A stretch of DNA of 64,000 nucleotides from contig NZ_JAIHON010000010.1 in the NCBI RefSeq assembly GCF_021173675.1, positions 349,211-413,210 on the forward strand. Reading direction: 5' to 3'. This stretch comes from Streptomyces lincolnensis. Lineage in GTDB: Bacteria; Actinomycetota; Actinomycetes; Streptomycetales; Streptomycetaceae. Shown here in pieces: positions 41,496-49,147 of the stretch. The notes under the pieces are model-generated. The model had not been told where the DNA came from. It saw only the letters and a list, made by a program, of their open reading frames with translations, and ran no database searches. Every line of letters begins with the position of its first letter. Within the stretch, counting starts at the first letter, position 1. Both the position numbers and the translations under genes were made by a program.

Positions 41496-41638
41496 AGCCT
41501 CGGTCGGCACAGCACCGTGCCCGCCGCGGGCCACAGCACCGAAGAGCAGGCTCCCGGCGCGAAAGCCATCGACGGTCCGTCCCCTCCTCGAGATCGTAAT
41601 GATCACGTCTACTCCTCAAGGTGGCAGGCGTCCGTCTC

Positions 41639-41668
41639 GTGACAAACATAATACGTATGCTCTAAAGT
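41639..41668 (+). promoter_or_regulatory. Promoter of the sugar ABC operon with operator in the spacer
   Basis: GTGACA (41639-41644) and TAAAGT (41663-41668) are 18 bp apart. The region between them is occupied by AAACATAATACGTATGCT (41644-41661), the reverse complement of the 38523/39633 element with one difference. A repressor bound here would cover the promoter. The gap 41495-41716 otherwise holds nothing recognisable. Confidence 0.75.
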
Positions 41669-41715
41669 CCCTGGCGCGGAGTCGTCAATGAAGTCGACTA
41701 GACAAAGGACATCTC

Positions 41716-43086
41716 ATGGTCGGAATCCCCACCGGGGTGCGTTCACGCCGCAGGGCGTCGATCGTTGCCGCGATGTGCGCCGCAACGGCACTCGTCGCCC
41801 TCGCTGGCTGCAGCAGCGAAGGCAGCGTGGCGAACGGGGCGTACGGCTTCCCTCAAGCCGAACAGGAGTCATCCTCGACGATCACGGTCTGGGTGGACGC
41901 GGACCGGCAGGCTGCCGCGAAGGCGTTCCAGGCGGCGAACCCGGACACCAAGATCAAGGTCGTCACCTACGACGGGGCGGCGAACGGGTCCAACTCCTTC
42001 CGGACGAAGATGCAGCTCTTCGACCGCGCCGGCAATGGCTGGCCCGACGTCGTCTTCTCCAGCCAGAACAACGACGCGGCATGGGCCGGCCAGAAGAACG
42101 GCGGCAAGCAGGCGTTCGCTGCCGTGCTGGACAAGGGCCTGGTCCCGAAGGAGACGCTGAACAATTTCACCAAGGGCTCGCTCGACCCGTGCACGGTGGA
42201 CGGCCGCGTGTACTGCCTGCGCAACGACCTCGCTCAGGCGGTGCTCTGGTACGACAAGCCCCTGCTGGAGCGGTTCGGCTACGCCCTGCCGACCACGTGG
42301 GAGGAGTACCAGGCGCTCGGGGAGAAGGTCGCCAAGGAGCACCCCGGCTACATCATCGGCACGGCCGGGGACGCGTGGACGCCCGAGGTGTACATGTGGG
42401 CGAGCAAGTGCCAGGCCAATGACGTGACCGGTCCCAAGTCCGTGACCGTGAAGACCGATTCGGCCGAGTGCGAGCGGGCCGCCTCGATGCTGGACACGCT
42501 GCGTGACAACAAGACCGTGCCCGTGGTCAGCGTGTTCACCCCCGAGTTCTTGAAGAAGTACTCCGGCAAGGTGCTGATGATGCCGGGTCCGGCGTGGTAC
42601 GCCGGCGCGATCTTCCACAACCCCGAGTCGCTCGACACACCGGCCGGACAGCTCGGCGTCGCCGCACCGTTGGCGTGGAACGGCGAGAGCGCCGCGGTGA
42701 CCGGGAACGTGGGTGGCGGTACCTGGTTCATCTCCAGCCATTCGAAGAACCTGAAGGCTGCCGAGAAGTTCGTACAGTTCGTCACCACGGCCGACGAGTA
42801 CCAGGTGAACGCCGCACCGGGATACCCGGCGTACGCCCCCGCGGCGGAGAAGTGGATCGCCAAGCAGGAGGCGAGCAAGTACTACGCCACCTCACTCAAG
42901 CCGGTGGAGGCCGCGGCGTCGCAGGTCTGGTCCGGTTGGGGTTACCCCACCTTCAGCCAGGAGGCGATCTGGGCGAAGACGATGACCCCGGGGATCACCG
43001 GCGGCAAGTCGATCGTGGACCTGCTCCCGACGTGGCGGACGGCGATCGAGAACCAGGCCAAGGTCAACGGATACGTGGTGAAGTGA
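41716..43086 (+). CDS. Carbohydrate ABC transporter substrate-binding lipoprotein
   Basis: 456 aa family-1 extracellular solute-binding protein. The signal peptide ends in the lipobox LAGC. Mature motifs include ITVWVDADRQAAAKAFQAA, FDRAGNGWPDVVFSSQ and VNVGGGTWF-like GNVGGGTWFISSHSKN. ATG 41716 has AAAGGA upstream. It is first of the binding protein-permease-permease operon; the ATPase is not encoded here and is probably the shared MsiK-type ATPase, as for many Streptomyces sugar importers. Confidence 0.9.
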   Translation: MVGIPTGVRSRRRASIVAAMCAATALVALAGCSSEGSVANGAYGFPQAEQESSSTITVWVDADRQAAAKAFQAANPDTKIKVVTYDGAANGSNSFRTKMQLFDRAGNGWPDVVFSSQNNDAAWAGQKNGGKQAFAAVLDKGLVPKETLNNFTKGSLDPCTVDGRVYCLRNDLAQAVLWYDKPLLERFGYALPTTWEEYQALGEKVAKEHPGYIIGTAGDAWTPEVYMWASKCQANDVTGPKSVTVKTDSAECERAASMLDTLRDNKTVPVVSVFTPEFLKKYSGKVLMMPGPAWYAGAIFHNPESLDTPAGQLGVAAPLAWNGESAAVTGNVGGGTWFISSHSKNLKAAEKFVQFVTTADEYQVNAAPGYPAYAPAAEKWIAKQEASKYYATSLKPVEAAASQVWSGWGYPTFSQEAIWAKTMTPGITGGKSIVDLLPTWRTAIENQAKVNGYVVK

Positions 43087-43087
43087 G

Positions 43088-44041
43088 ATGACCCTCGCTC
43101 CCTCGAGTGACCAACTGACCGTCGGCCCTTCACAGGGTCGGCGGTCACGCCGGGGCGGCGGCAAGCGGGCCGGCAGCGCCTTCGCCCGCAGCCCGATCAG
43201 CTATGTCTTCGTCTCGCCCTACGCGTTGCTCACCATCGTCTTCGGGATCATTCCCTCCCTCTACGCGGTAGTACTCGCCTTCACCGACGCCGACGGTGGA
43301 TTCGTGGGCTTCGACAACTTCACCAAGGTCATCGACGACTTCCGGTTCTGGCCGGCTGTGTTCCACGTGACGATCTATCTCGTCATCTGGCTCCTCGGGC
43401 TGGTGGTCTTCGTCGTCGGCCTGGCCCTCATGGTGCACGCCATCGGAGTCCGGTGGGTGAGCGCGACCCTGCGCTTCGTCTACTACCTGCCCGGCGCGCT
43501 CGCGGGCGCGTCCAGTGTCCTGCTGTGGCTGTTCGTCCTCGATCCGACGGCCAGCCCGGTCAGTGGTCTGCTGAGCGCGATGGGGTTCCACAGCTTCGTA
43601 CAGGTGATCCAACCGGGCAACCTGCCGGCCATCTTCGCCATCATCGCGTTCTGGACCGGAGCTGGCGGGTGGATCATCATCATGTACGGCGCCCTCAACA
43701 ACATCAGCACCGAGGTGATCGAGGCCGCCCGCATCGACGGTGCGAACGCCGTCCAGATCGCGTTGCGCATCCAGCTTCCGATGCTGCGCAAGTGGGTCGC
43801 GTACATGGGCGTCATGTCGCTCGCGGCCGGCACCCAGCTGTTCGTCGAGCCACAGCTGCTCAGCCAGGCCAGCAACGCGGTGGTGCCCAACGACTACTCG
43901 CTCAACCAACTGGCTTACCAGTACGCGTTCCAGCAGAACGACTTCAACGGCGCGGCCGCCATCTCGTTGCTCCTGCTGGTCGTCGCGCTCCTGTTGTCCT
44001 GGGTGTTCGTGACCCGCGGCGGCCTCTTCGAGAAGGAATGA
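43088..44041 (+). CDS. Sugar ABC permease, MalF/UgpA type
   Basis: 317 aa with six predicted helices. It has ISYVFVSPYALLTIVFGIIPS, YYLPGALAGASSVLLWLFVLD and the EAA loop EVIEAARIDGANAVQIALR. It starts two bases after the binding-protein stop. It forms the importer channel with the next protein. Confidence 0.93.
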   Translation: MTLAPSSDQLTVGPSQGRRSRRGGGKRAGSAFARSPISYVFVSPYALLTIVFGIIPSLYAVVLAFTDADGGFVGFDNFTKVIDDFRFWPAVFHVTIYLVIWLLGLVVFVVGLALMVHAIGVRWVSATLRFVYYLPGALAGASSVLLWLFVLDPTASPVSGLLSAMGFHSFVQVIQPGNLPAIFAIIAFWTGAGGWIIIMYGALNNISTEVIEAARIDGANAVQIALRIQLPMLRKWVAYMGVMSLAAGTQLFVEPQLLSQASNAVVPNDYSLNQLAYQYAFQQNDFNGAAAISLLLLVVALLLSWVFVTRGGLFEKE

Positions 44042-44043
44042 CC

Positions 44044-44946
44044 ATGGCAGTACTCTCCACCGAACGCCGTCGGTCGAGTCTGAGCGGCTGGAGCGGGCGC
44101 TCCATCATCGGCGTCCTGCTCGTCGTCTTCATCCTGCTCTTCGCCGTCCCGATCGTCTGGCTGCTCCTCGCGGTCACCAAGTCCTCGAAGGCGCTCGTCG
44201 TCGACCACCCGTTCTCTCCCGGGTCCTGGTCGGCCCTCGTCGCCAACTGGCATCAGCTGTTCGACTTCCAAGACGGTGCCGTGACGACATGGATCGGGAA
44301 CTCCGCGCTGTACGCGATCGGCGCTCTGGTGATCACGCTCGTCGTGAGCATCCCCGCCGGCTACGCACTCGCGCTCACGGAGTTCAAGCTCCGGCAGGCG
44401 CTGCTCGTCCTGACACTCGTCGTCATGCTGATCCCGAGCACCGCACTGGTGCTGCCCATCTTTCTGGAGCTGAACAGTGTCGGTCTGATCGGCAGTCCGC
44501 TGTCGGTGATCCTGCCGATGTCGTTCTTCCCGTTCGGCGTCTATCTCACCTACATCTACTTCTCGACGAGCATCCCGCGCGACATCCTCGCCGCCGCGCG
44601 TATCGACGGCTGCAGCGGACTCCAGGTGTTCACCCGGGTCGCCCTTCCGCTGGCCGCCCCGATCGTCGCGCTGGTGGCGTTCTTCAGCTTCGTGCAGAAC
44701 TGGAACAACTTCTTCCTGCCGTTCGTGATGCTCCCCTCCAGCGACGGCTATCCGATCCAGGTCGGGCTGACCTCGCTGCTGGCCTCGACCCCGGCCTTCA
44801 ATCCCAGTTCCGCGGGATCCGACTCCGTTCAGCTGCCCACCTTGGCGCTGGGGACGATCGTGTCGATCCTGCCCGTTTTGATCGTGTTTCTCTTCTCCCA
44901 GCGATTCCTGGTCGCGGGCATGACAGCTGGAGGAACCAAGGAATGA
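44044..44946 (+). CDS. Sugar ABC permease, MalG/UgpE type
   Basis: 300 aa with six predicted helices. It has GVLLVVFILLFAVPIVWLLL, PMSFFPFGVYLTYIYFS and the EAA loop DILAAARIDGCSGLQVFTR. ATG 44044 is preferred over ATG 44038 because AAGGA lies six bases ahead of it. It completes the importer. Confidence 0.93.
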   Translation: MAVLSTERRRSSLSGWSGRSIIGVLLVVFILLFAVPIVWLLLAVTKSSKALVVDHPFSPGSWSALVANWHQLFDFQDGAVTTWIGNSALYAIGALVITLVVSIPAGYALALTEFKLRQALLVLTLVVMLIPSTALVLPIFLELNSVGLIGSPLSVILPMSFFPFGVYLTYIYFSTSIPRDILAAARIDGCSGLQVFTRVALPLAAPIVALVAFFSFVQNWNNFFLPFVMLPSSDGYPIQVGLTSLLASTPAFNPSSAGSDSVQLPTLALGTIVSILPVLIVFLFSQRFLVAGMTAGGTKE

Positions 44947-44977
44947 CCGCGAGCGTACGCAAGGAGAGCCACGGCCG

Positions 44978-46159
44978 ATGAAGATCACCGGGTACCGCAG
45001 CCTGAACACCGTCCATGACTGGGGCAGGATCACCGGCGACGTCAACGGCGTCCAGCCCGGTAACGCGACACCGATCCCCGTCCTCATCATCGAGACCGAC
45101 ACCGGCATCGAGGGGGTCGGCCTCGGGTCCCACGCCGACATCGCGCGGGTCTTCCCCGCGATCGAGGGCGACGACCCGCGGTCGGTCGTGGCGCTCTACG
45201 ACCGGATGCTCGCCTGGGTGTTCAAGGCCGGTCACTCAGGATCCACCTTCGGCACCATCGGGGCCGTCGACATGGCGCTGTGGGACATCAAGGCCAAGGT
45301 CGCCGAGGAACCGCTCTGGCGCACACTCGGCGCCCGCTCGCGCTTCGTGCCCGGGTACGCGTCCGGTCTCGAGTACGGCCTCACCGACGAAGAACTCGCC
45401 GATCTCTACGGCCGGTTCGCGGACCGCGGGTTCAAGGCCGGCAAGCTCAAGGGCGGCCGTGACCTCGACCGTGACCTGCCTCGGCTGGAGATCATGCGCG
45501 AGGTTCTCAGCCGCAACTCCCGGCGACCGGCCATCATGTTCGACGCCAACGAGTCGTGGAACCACGCCCAGGCCGCCCGCTTCGTCGCGGCCATCGAGCA
45601 GCGCATGGACCTCACCTGGGTGGAGGAACCGCTGCGCCGATGGGATGCGGCAGGAATGGCCGCGCTGCGCGGGAAGGTACGCGCGGCGATCGCGAGCGGC
45701 GAGAACCTGACCGGTCTGGAGCAGTACCGCCCCCTGCTGGACGCCAACGCGGTCGACATCGTGCAGGTCGGCAACGTGTGGGGGATCACCCATTTCCTCC
45801 GTGTCGCGACGCTCGCGCACGCTCACGATCTTCCGGTGAGCCCCGTCGCCTACAACGCGAACCCGGTCGCACACGCGGCCGCCGCGGTGCCGAACCTTCT
45901 GACCTGCGAAGTGCAGGATCTTCTCTTTCCCGTCGGTCTCGATGTGGACCAGCAGATCGACGACGGAGGCATCGTCCTCGGAGACCGCCCAGGGCTCGGG
46001 ATCGTCGTCGACGAATCCCGGATGTCACCGGCCGACACCGCGACACCTCGGCCCGCGGCGACCGGACCGCACATCCGGCCCGAACGCGCCGCCCTGCGGC
46101 TGGTGGCCGAGCCGGACCTGATGGACGCCCCGCTGTACCCCGGAGGCCGGCCCTCATGA
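44978..46159 (+). CDS. Enolase-superfamily sugar-acid dehydratase, predicted L-fuconate dehydratase
   Basis: 393 aa of the mandelate-racemase subgroup. It has the base motif K-x-K in FKAGKLKGG, and metal-ligand strands FDANES, WVEEPL and SGENLTG. A conserved-type VSPVAYNANPVAHAAAA lies late in the barrel. Enzymes of this group dehydrate acid sugars to 2-keto-3-deoxy acids. Context with a mutarotase, lactonase and keto-deoxy-acid dehydrogenase points to L-fuconate; the related L-rhamnonate or a galactonate cannot be excluded. ATG 44978 follows AAGGAGAG. Confidence 0.8.
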   Translation: MKITGYRSLNTVHDWGRITGDVNGVQPGNATPIPVLIIETDTGIEGVGLGSHADIARVFPAIEGDDPRSVVALYDRMLAWVFKAGHSGSTFGTIGAVDMALWDIKAKVAEEPLWRTLGARSRFVPGYASGLEYGLTDEELADLYGRFADRGFKAGKLKGGRDLDRDLPRLEIMREVLSRNSRRPAIMFDANESWNHAQAARFVAAIEQRMDLTWVEEPLRRWDAAGMAALRGKVRAAIASGENLTGLEQYRPLLDANAVDIVQVGNVWGITHFLRVATLAHAHDLPVSPVAYNANPVAHAAAAVPNLLTCEVQDLLFPVGLDVDQQIDDGGIVLGDRPGLGIVVDESRMSPADTATPRPAATGPHIRPERAALRLVAEPDLMDAPLYPGGRPS

Positions 46160-46494
46160 CCCGTCGACCTGAACGCAGGGCCTTCGTCGTGGGTGTACGG
46201 CCCGAGAAGCGCGAGGAGTACCTGGCACTCCACCGGGCCGTCTGGCCGAGCGTCGAGCGCAAGCTCACCGAGTGCAACGTACGCAACTACAGCATCTTCG
46301 TATTCGGCGACATCCTGTTCGCCTACTACGAGTACGTCGGCGAGGACCACGAGGCCGACATGCGACGGATCGCCGACGACCCGGCCTCGCGGGAATGGTG
46401 GACGCACACCGACCCGTGTCAGGTGAGGATCGCCGAGGAGCGGGTTCCGCACGCCCTGTGGCAGCCTGTCGACGAAGTCTGGCACCTCGCATGA
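46156..46494 (+). CDS. L-rhamnose/L-fucose mutarotase family protein
   Basis: 112 aa of the RhaM/PF05336 family. It shows PEKREEYLALHRAVWPSVERKL, NYSIFVFGDILFAYYEYVG and MRRIADDPASREWW. Such mutarotases interconvert sugar anomers so that the dehydrogenase receives the correct form. It overlaps the dehydratase stop (ATGA) and the amidohydrolase start. Confidence 0.9.
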   Translation: MTRRPERRAFVVGVRPEKREEYLALHRAVWPSVERKLTECNVRNYSIFVFGDILFAYYEYVGEDHEADMRRIADDPASREWWTHTDPCQVRIAEERVPHALWQPVDEVWHLA

Positions 46495-47327
46495 GTGCTG
46501 CCATCGACGCCCATGTGCACCTGTGGAACCGGGCCGTGGACCCGCAGGACTGGATCGACGCGGAGACCATGGCCCCGATCGCCCGCGACTTCGGCGCCGC
46601 CGATCTGAGCGAGATGCTCGCCTCGAACGGACTCGACCGTGCCGTGGTCGTGCAGTCGAGCAACAGCCTCGAAGAGAGCGTCCGGCTCGCCCGGTTGGAC
46701 TCGCCCGTCATCGCCGGTCTCGTCGCCTGGGTCGACCTGGAGGCGGAGGTGGAACCTCAGCTCGACCAGATCCGCGAGCACGCCGCGGTTCCCGTCGTCG
46801 GGGTGCGGCATCTGGTGCACATCGACCCGGACCCGGAGTGGTTGCTGCGCGAGAAGGTCGGCGCGGGCCTCGCCGTGCTCGAGCGCGAGGGCCTCCGCTT
46901 CGACCTCGTCGTGCGTGACTGGCAGCTTCCTCAGGCGACCCGGCTGGCCGCGCGCCACGGCGGACTGCGCTTCGTGCTGGATCACCTGGGCGGTCCGCCC
47001 GGGCCCGGGCAGGACACAAGCGGCTGGGAGTCGTGGCTGCGGGAACTCGCGCGGCGACCGAACGTCGTCGCGAAGGTCTCGGGGCTCACCTCGGGCCTCG
47101 CCCCCGGATCATGGCGTGCGGCCGATCTCGCCGCCCCGGTGACGATTGCCCTGGAGGCCTTCGGTCCCGAGCGTCTTCTCTACGGCTCCGACTGGCCGTT
47201 GGCCGAACTCGGCGGGGGAGTGGCGCCCTGGAAGTCCGCGGTGGGAGCCCTGCTCGACGGGCTGTCCACCGCGGAACGCGCGCGTGTCTTCGGCGGCAAC
47301 GCCGCCGACGTCTACTCGCTCGCCTGA
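46491..47327 (+). CDS. Amidohydrolase-family lactonase, predicted L-fuconolactonase
   Basis: 278 aa amidohydrolase-2 (PF04909) barrel. It has the metal motif IDAHVHLWNRAVDP near the N-terminus, VGVRHLVHIDPDPEW, FVLDHLGGPP and LLYGSDWPLAELGG, the usual signature end. Relatives hydrolyse L-fucono-1,5-lactone or similar sugar lactones. It overlaps the mutarotase by ATGA and ends 16 bases inside the convergent GntR gene. Confidence 0.88.
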   Translation: MSAAIDAHVHLWNRAVDPQDWIDAETMAPIARDFGAADLSEMLASNGLDRAVVVQSSNSLEESVRLARLDSPVIAGLVAWVDLEAEVEPQLDQIREHAAVPVVGVRHLVHIDPDPEWLLREKVGAGLAVLEREGLRFDLVVRDWQLPQATRLAARHGGLRFVLDHLGGPPGPGQDTSGWESWLRELARRPNVVAKVSGLTSGLAPGSWRAADLAAPVTIALEAFGPERLLYGSDWPLAELGGGVAPWKSAVGALLDGLSTAERARVFGGNAADVYSLA

Positions 47328-48082
47328 TCGCGCGCCCGAGGCGCGTGGTCGGGCAGGCGACGACGCTCCCACGAGATGTGGATGTGATCGTGCATGGCCT
47401 TCTGGGCCGCGGCGACGTCCTGACGTGAGATGGCGTCGACGATCGCCGCGTGTTCCTTCAGCGTGAGGTCGAACGCGTCGGGCGTGTCGATGCCCTGGTA
47501 GCGACTGGAGTCCACGGCCCGCTTGTACAGGTGCTTGGCGATGTTCTCCGCCAGCCGGTTGCCGGAGATCTCCATGAGGGCGTAGTGGAACACCACGTCC
47601 GCCTGCCGGAAGGAGTCCGTCTCGCCCGCACTTTCGCGCATGGTGGTGAGGGCGTTCTCCAGCCTCCTCAAACCGTCTGCGCTGCGAGTCCCGGCGACCG
47701 CGCCCGCCATCGCCGATTCGAGGCTCGCCCGCACGACCGTCAGCTCGTCGAGGACGCCGAGCGTCTCGTCGTTGTCGATCAACGCGGACAGCACCACCGG
47801 ATCGAGCATGTTCCAGTAGCCCGGCGCCCGCACCTGGGTGCCGCGGCCCTGGGAGACGACCACCAGGCCCTTCTCCTCCAGCCGCTTCACCGACTCACGC
47901 AGCACCGTGCGGCTCACGCCGAAGTGCTCGCTCAGCGGGCCCTCGGGAGGCAGCAGCTCGCCTTCCTTCAACTGGCCCGTCACGATGAGGTCGACGAGTT
48001 CGGAAACGACAGCAACGCCCAAACGTCCGGCCGGTAGACGTCGTGGGAACAGACGGGCTGAGGGCTGCGATTCCGCTGGCAT
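47312..48082 (-). CDS. GntR-family (FadR/FCD) regulator of the fucose-type locus
   Basis: 256 aa. The winged HTH has VSELVDLIVTGQLKEGELLPP and LSEHFGVSRTVLRESVKRLEEKGLV. The FCD domain has DELTVVRASLESAMAGAVAG, FHYALMEISGN and LKEHAAIVDAISRQD. FadR-type proteins bind short palindromes, so it is the natural ligand of the CATACGTATG sites. A weaker match, CATACGTCAT, overlaps its own start codon. It is read leftward, convergent with the catabolic genes. Confidence 0.93.
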   Translation of the reverse strand: MPAESQPSARLFPRRLPAGRLGVAVVSELVDLIVTGQLKEGELLPPEGPLSEHFGVSRTVLRESVKRLEEKGLVVVSQGRGTQVRAPGYWNMLDPVVLSALIDNDETLGVLDELTVVRASLESAMAGAVAGTRSADGLRRLENALTTMRESAGETDSFRQADVVFHYALMEISGNRLAENIAKHLYKRAVDSSRYQGIDTPDAFDLTLKEHAAIVDAISRQDVAAAQKAMHDHIHISWERRRLPDHAPRARDQASE

Positions 48083-48214
48083 ACGTCATACCTTATCGCT
48101 CGATCAATCGACGGCTGAAGAGGTCCCAGGTCCGCGACAGGTCGTCGACGACGGTCGCGAGCCGGCAGTCCGGCAAGAAGCGCGGGGCGCGCCCACGGCA
48201 GTGGGGTTTGCATG

Positions 48215-48227
48215 TGCCGTAGCGGCA
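48215..48227. promoter_or_regulatory. Palindrome in the MerR-type gene promoter
   Basis: TGCCG-TAG-CGGCA is a perfect 5-bp inverted repeat about 45 bp before the MerR-type start and could lie in an extended promoter spacer, as expected for this family. Confidence 0.5.
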
Positions 48228-48272
48228 TGTGGTCCAGTGGACGGCGCGTACGACATTGAGAGGTCCCCTCGC

Positions 48273-49130
48273 ATGCCCCTTCCTCCGATTCCGCGCCGGG
48301 TCAAGATCGGCGATGCCGCCGCGTTCGCCGGCACCACGCCCCGCGCCATCCGCCACTACCACGCCATCGGGCTTCTCGCCGAGCCGGACCGCGGCAGTGA
48401 TGACCGCCGCCGCTACGGATACGACGACATGATGCGCCTGCTGTGGATCCGCAAGATGGCTGACGCGGGTATCTCTCTGGACGACATTCGGACCGGCTTC
48501 GATGGCACCGCCGGTATCGAGCAGTCCCTGGCCCAGCTGGAGGAAACCCTTGCCTCCAAGGCGGCCGCCATCGAAGCCCAGCGGACCGCCGTGCACCGCT
48601 TCCGCGAGGCGGGCAGCCGCCTGGGCCTGCTGTCACCGCTGGTCGGCGGCCGCCTGCGTGATCTGCCGCCCGGAGCCCTGCGCTCGACCGATCTCGATAC
48701 CCTCCTGGTCACGGAGCGCATCTTCGGCCCGGTGGGCGCCGCCGTCCAGGCCGACCGGTTCATCGTCCTGGCCACCCACCCCGAACTGAGGGCCGAGGAG
48801 GACCGCCTGGCCGAAGCCGAGTCGGCCCTGGACGACACCGTGTGCCCCGACGATCCCCGCATCGAAGACCTGGCCGCCCGGCGGTGTGCTCATGAGAACG
48901 CCCTGGCGGCCGCCATCGACAGATCCGGCCTGGACGAGGCCCTCGAAGACCTCCTGGACCAGCACGACGAGCACGCCGGCCAGGAAGAATCCGAGGCGAC
49001 GATGAGCACACTGGAGGCCATCGGCAAGATGCCGTACGACTTCTCCCCGGCCCGTGTCCGGTACGAGGAACGCGTCATCGAACTGCTCCATCCGGCCGAT
49101 CAGGTGCCCCCGGCGGCCGGTGGCCACTGA
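48273..49130 (+). CDS. MerR-family transcriptional regulator
   Basis: 285 aa. The N-terminal MerR HTH has KIGDAAAFAGTTPRAIRHYHAIG and DDRRRYGYDDMMRLLWIRKM. A coiled-coil helix follows (about residues 75-120). The C-terminal domain is unusually large and acidic, with IDRSGLDEALEDLLDQHD. ATG 48273 is used; the upstream open frame crosses the GntR promoter region. It is probably unlinked to the sugar locus and is convergent with the ATPase gene. Confidence 0.9.
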   Translation: MPLPPIPRRVKIGDAAAFAGTTPRAIRHYHAIGLLAEPDRGSDDRRRYGYDDMMRLLWIRKMADAGISLDDIRTGFDGTAGIEQSLAQLEETLASKAAAIEAQRTAVHRFREAGSRLGLLSPLVGGRLRDLPPGALRSTDLDTLLVTERIFGPVGAAVQADRFIVLATHPELRAEEDRLAEAESALDDTVCPDDPRIEDLAARRCAHENALAAAIDRSGLDEALEDLLDQHDEHAGQEESEATMSTLEAIGKMPYDFSPARVRYEERVIELLHPADQVPPAAGGH

Positions 49131-49147
49131 GCGGGGATCCTGGAGTC

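Noticed and set aside
41495..41716. Small gene between the SDR and the binding protein
   Set aside because: No frame has a start with RBS and coding-type composition; the interval is promoter and operator DNA.
43453..44043. Upstream extension of the second sugar permease
   Set aside because: It lies inside the first permease gene in another frame; AAGGA points to ATG 44044.
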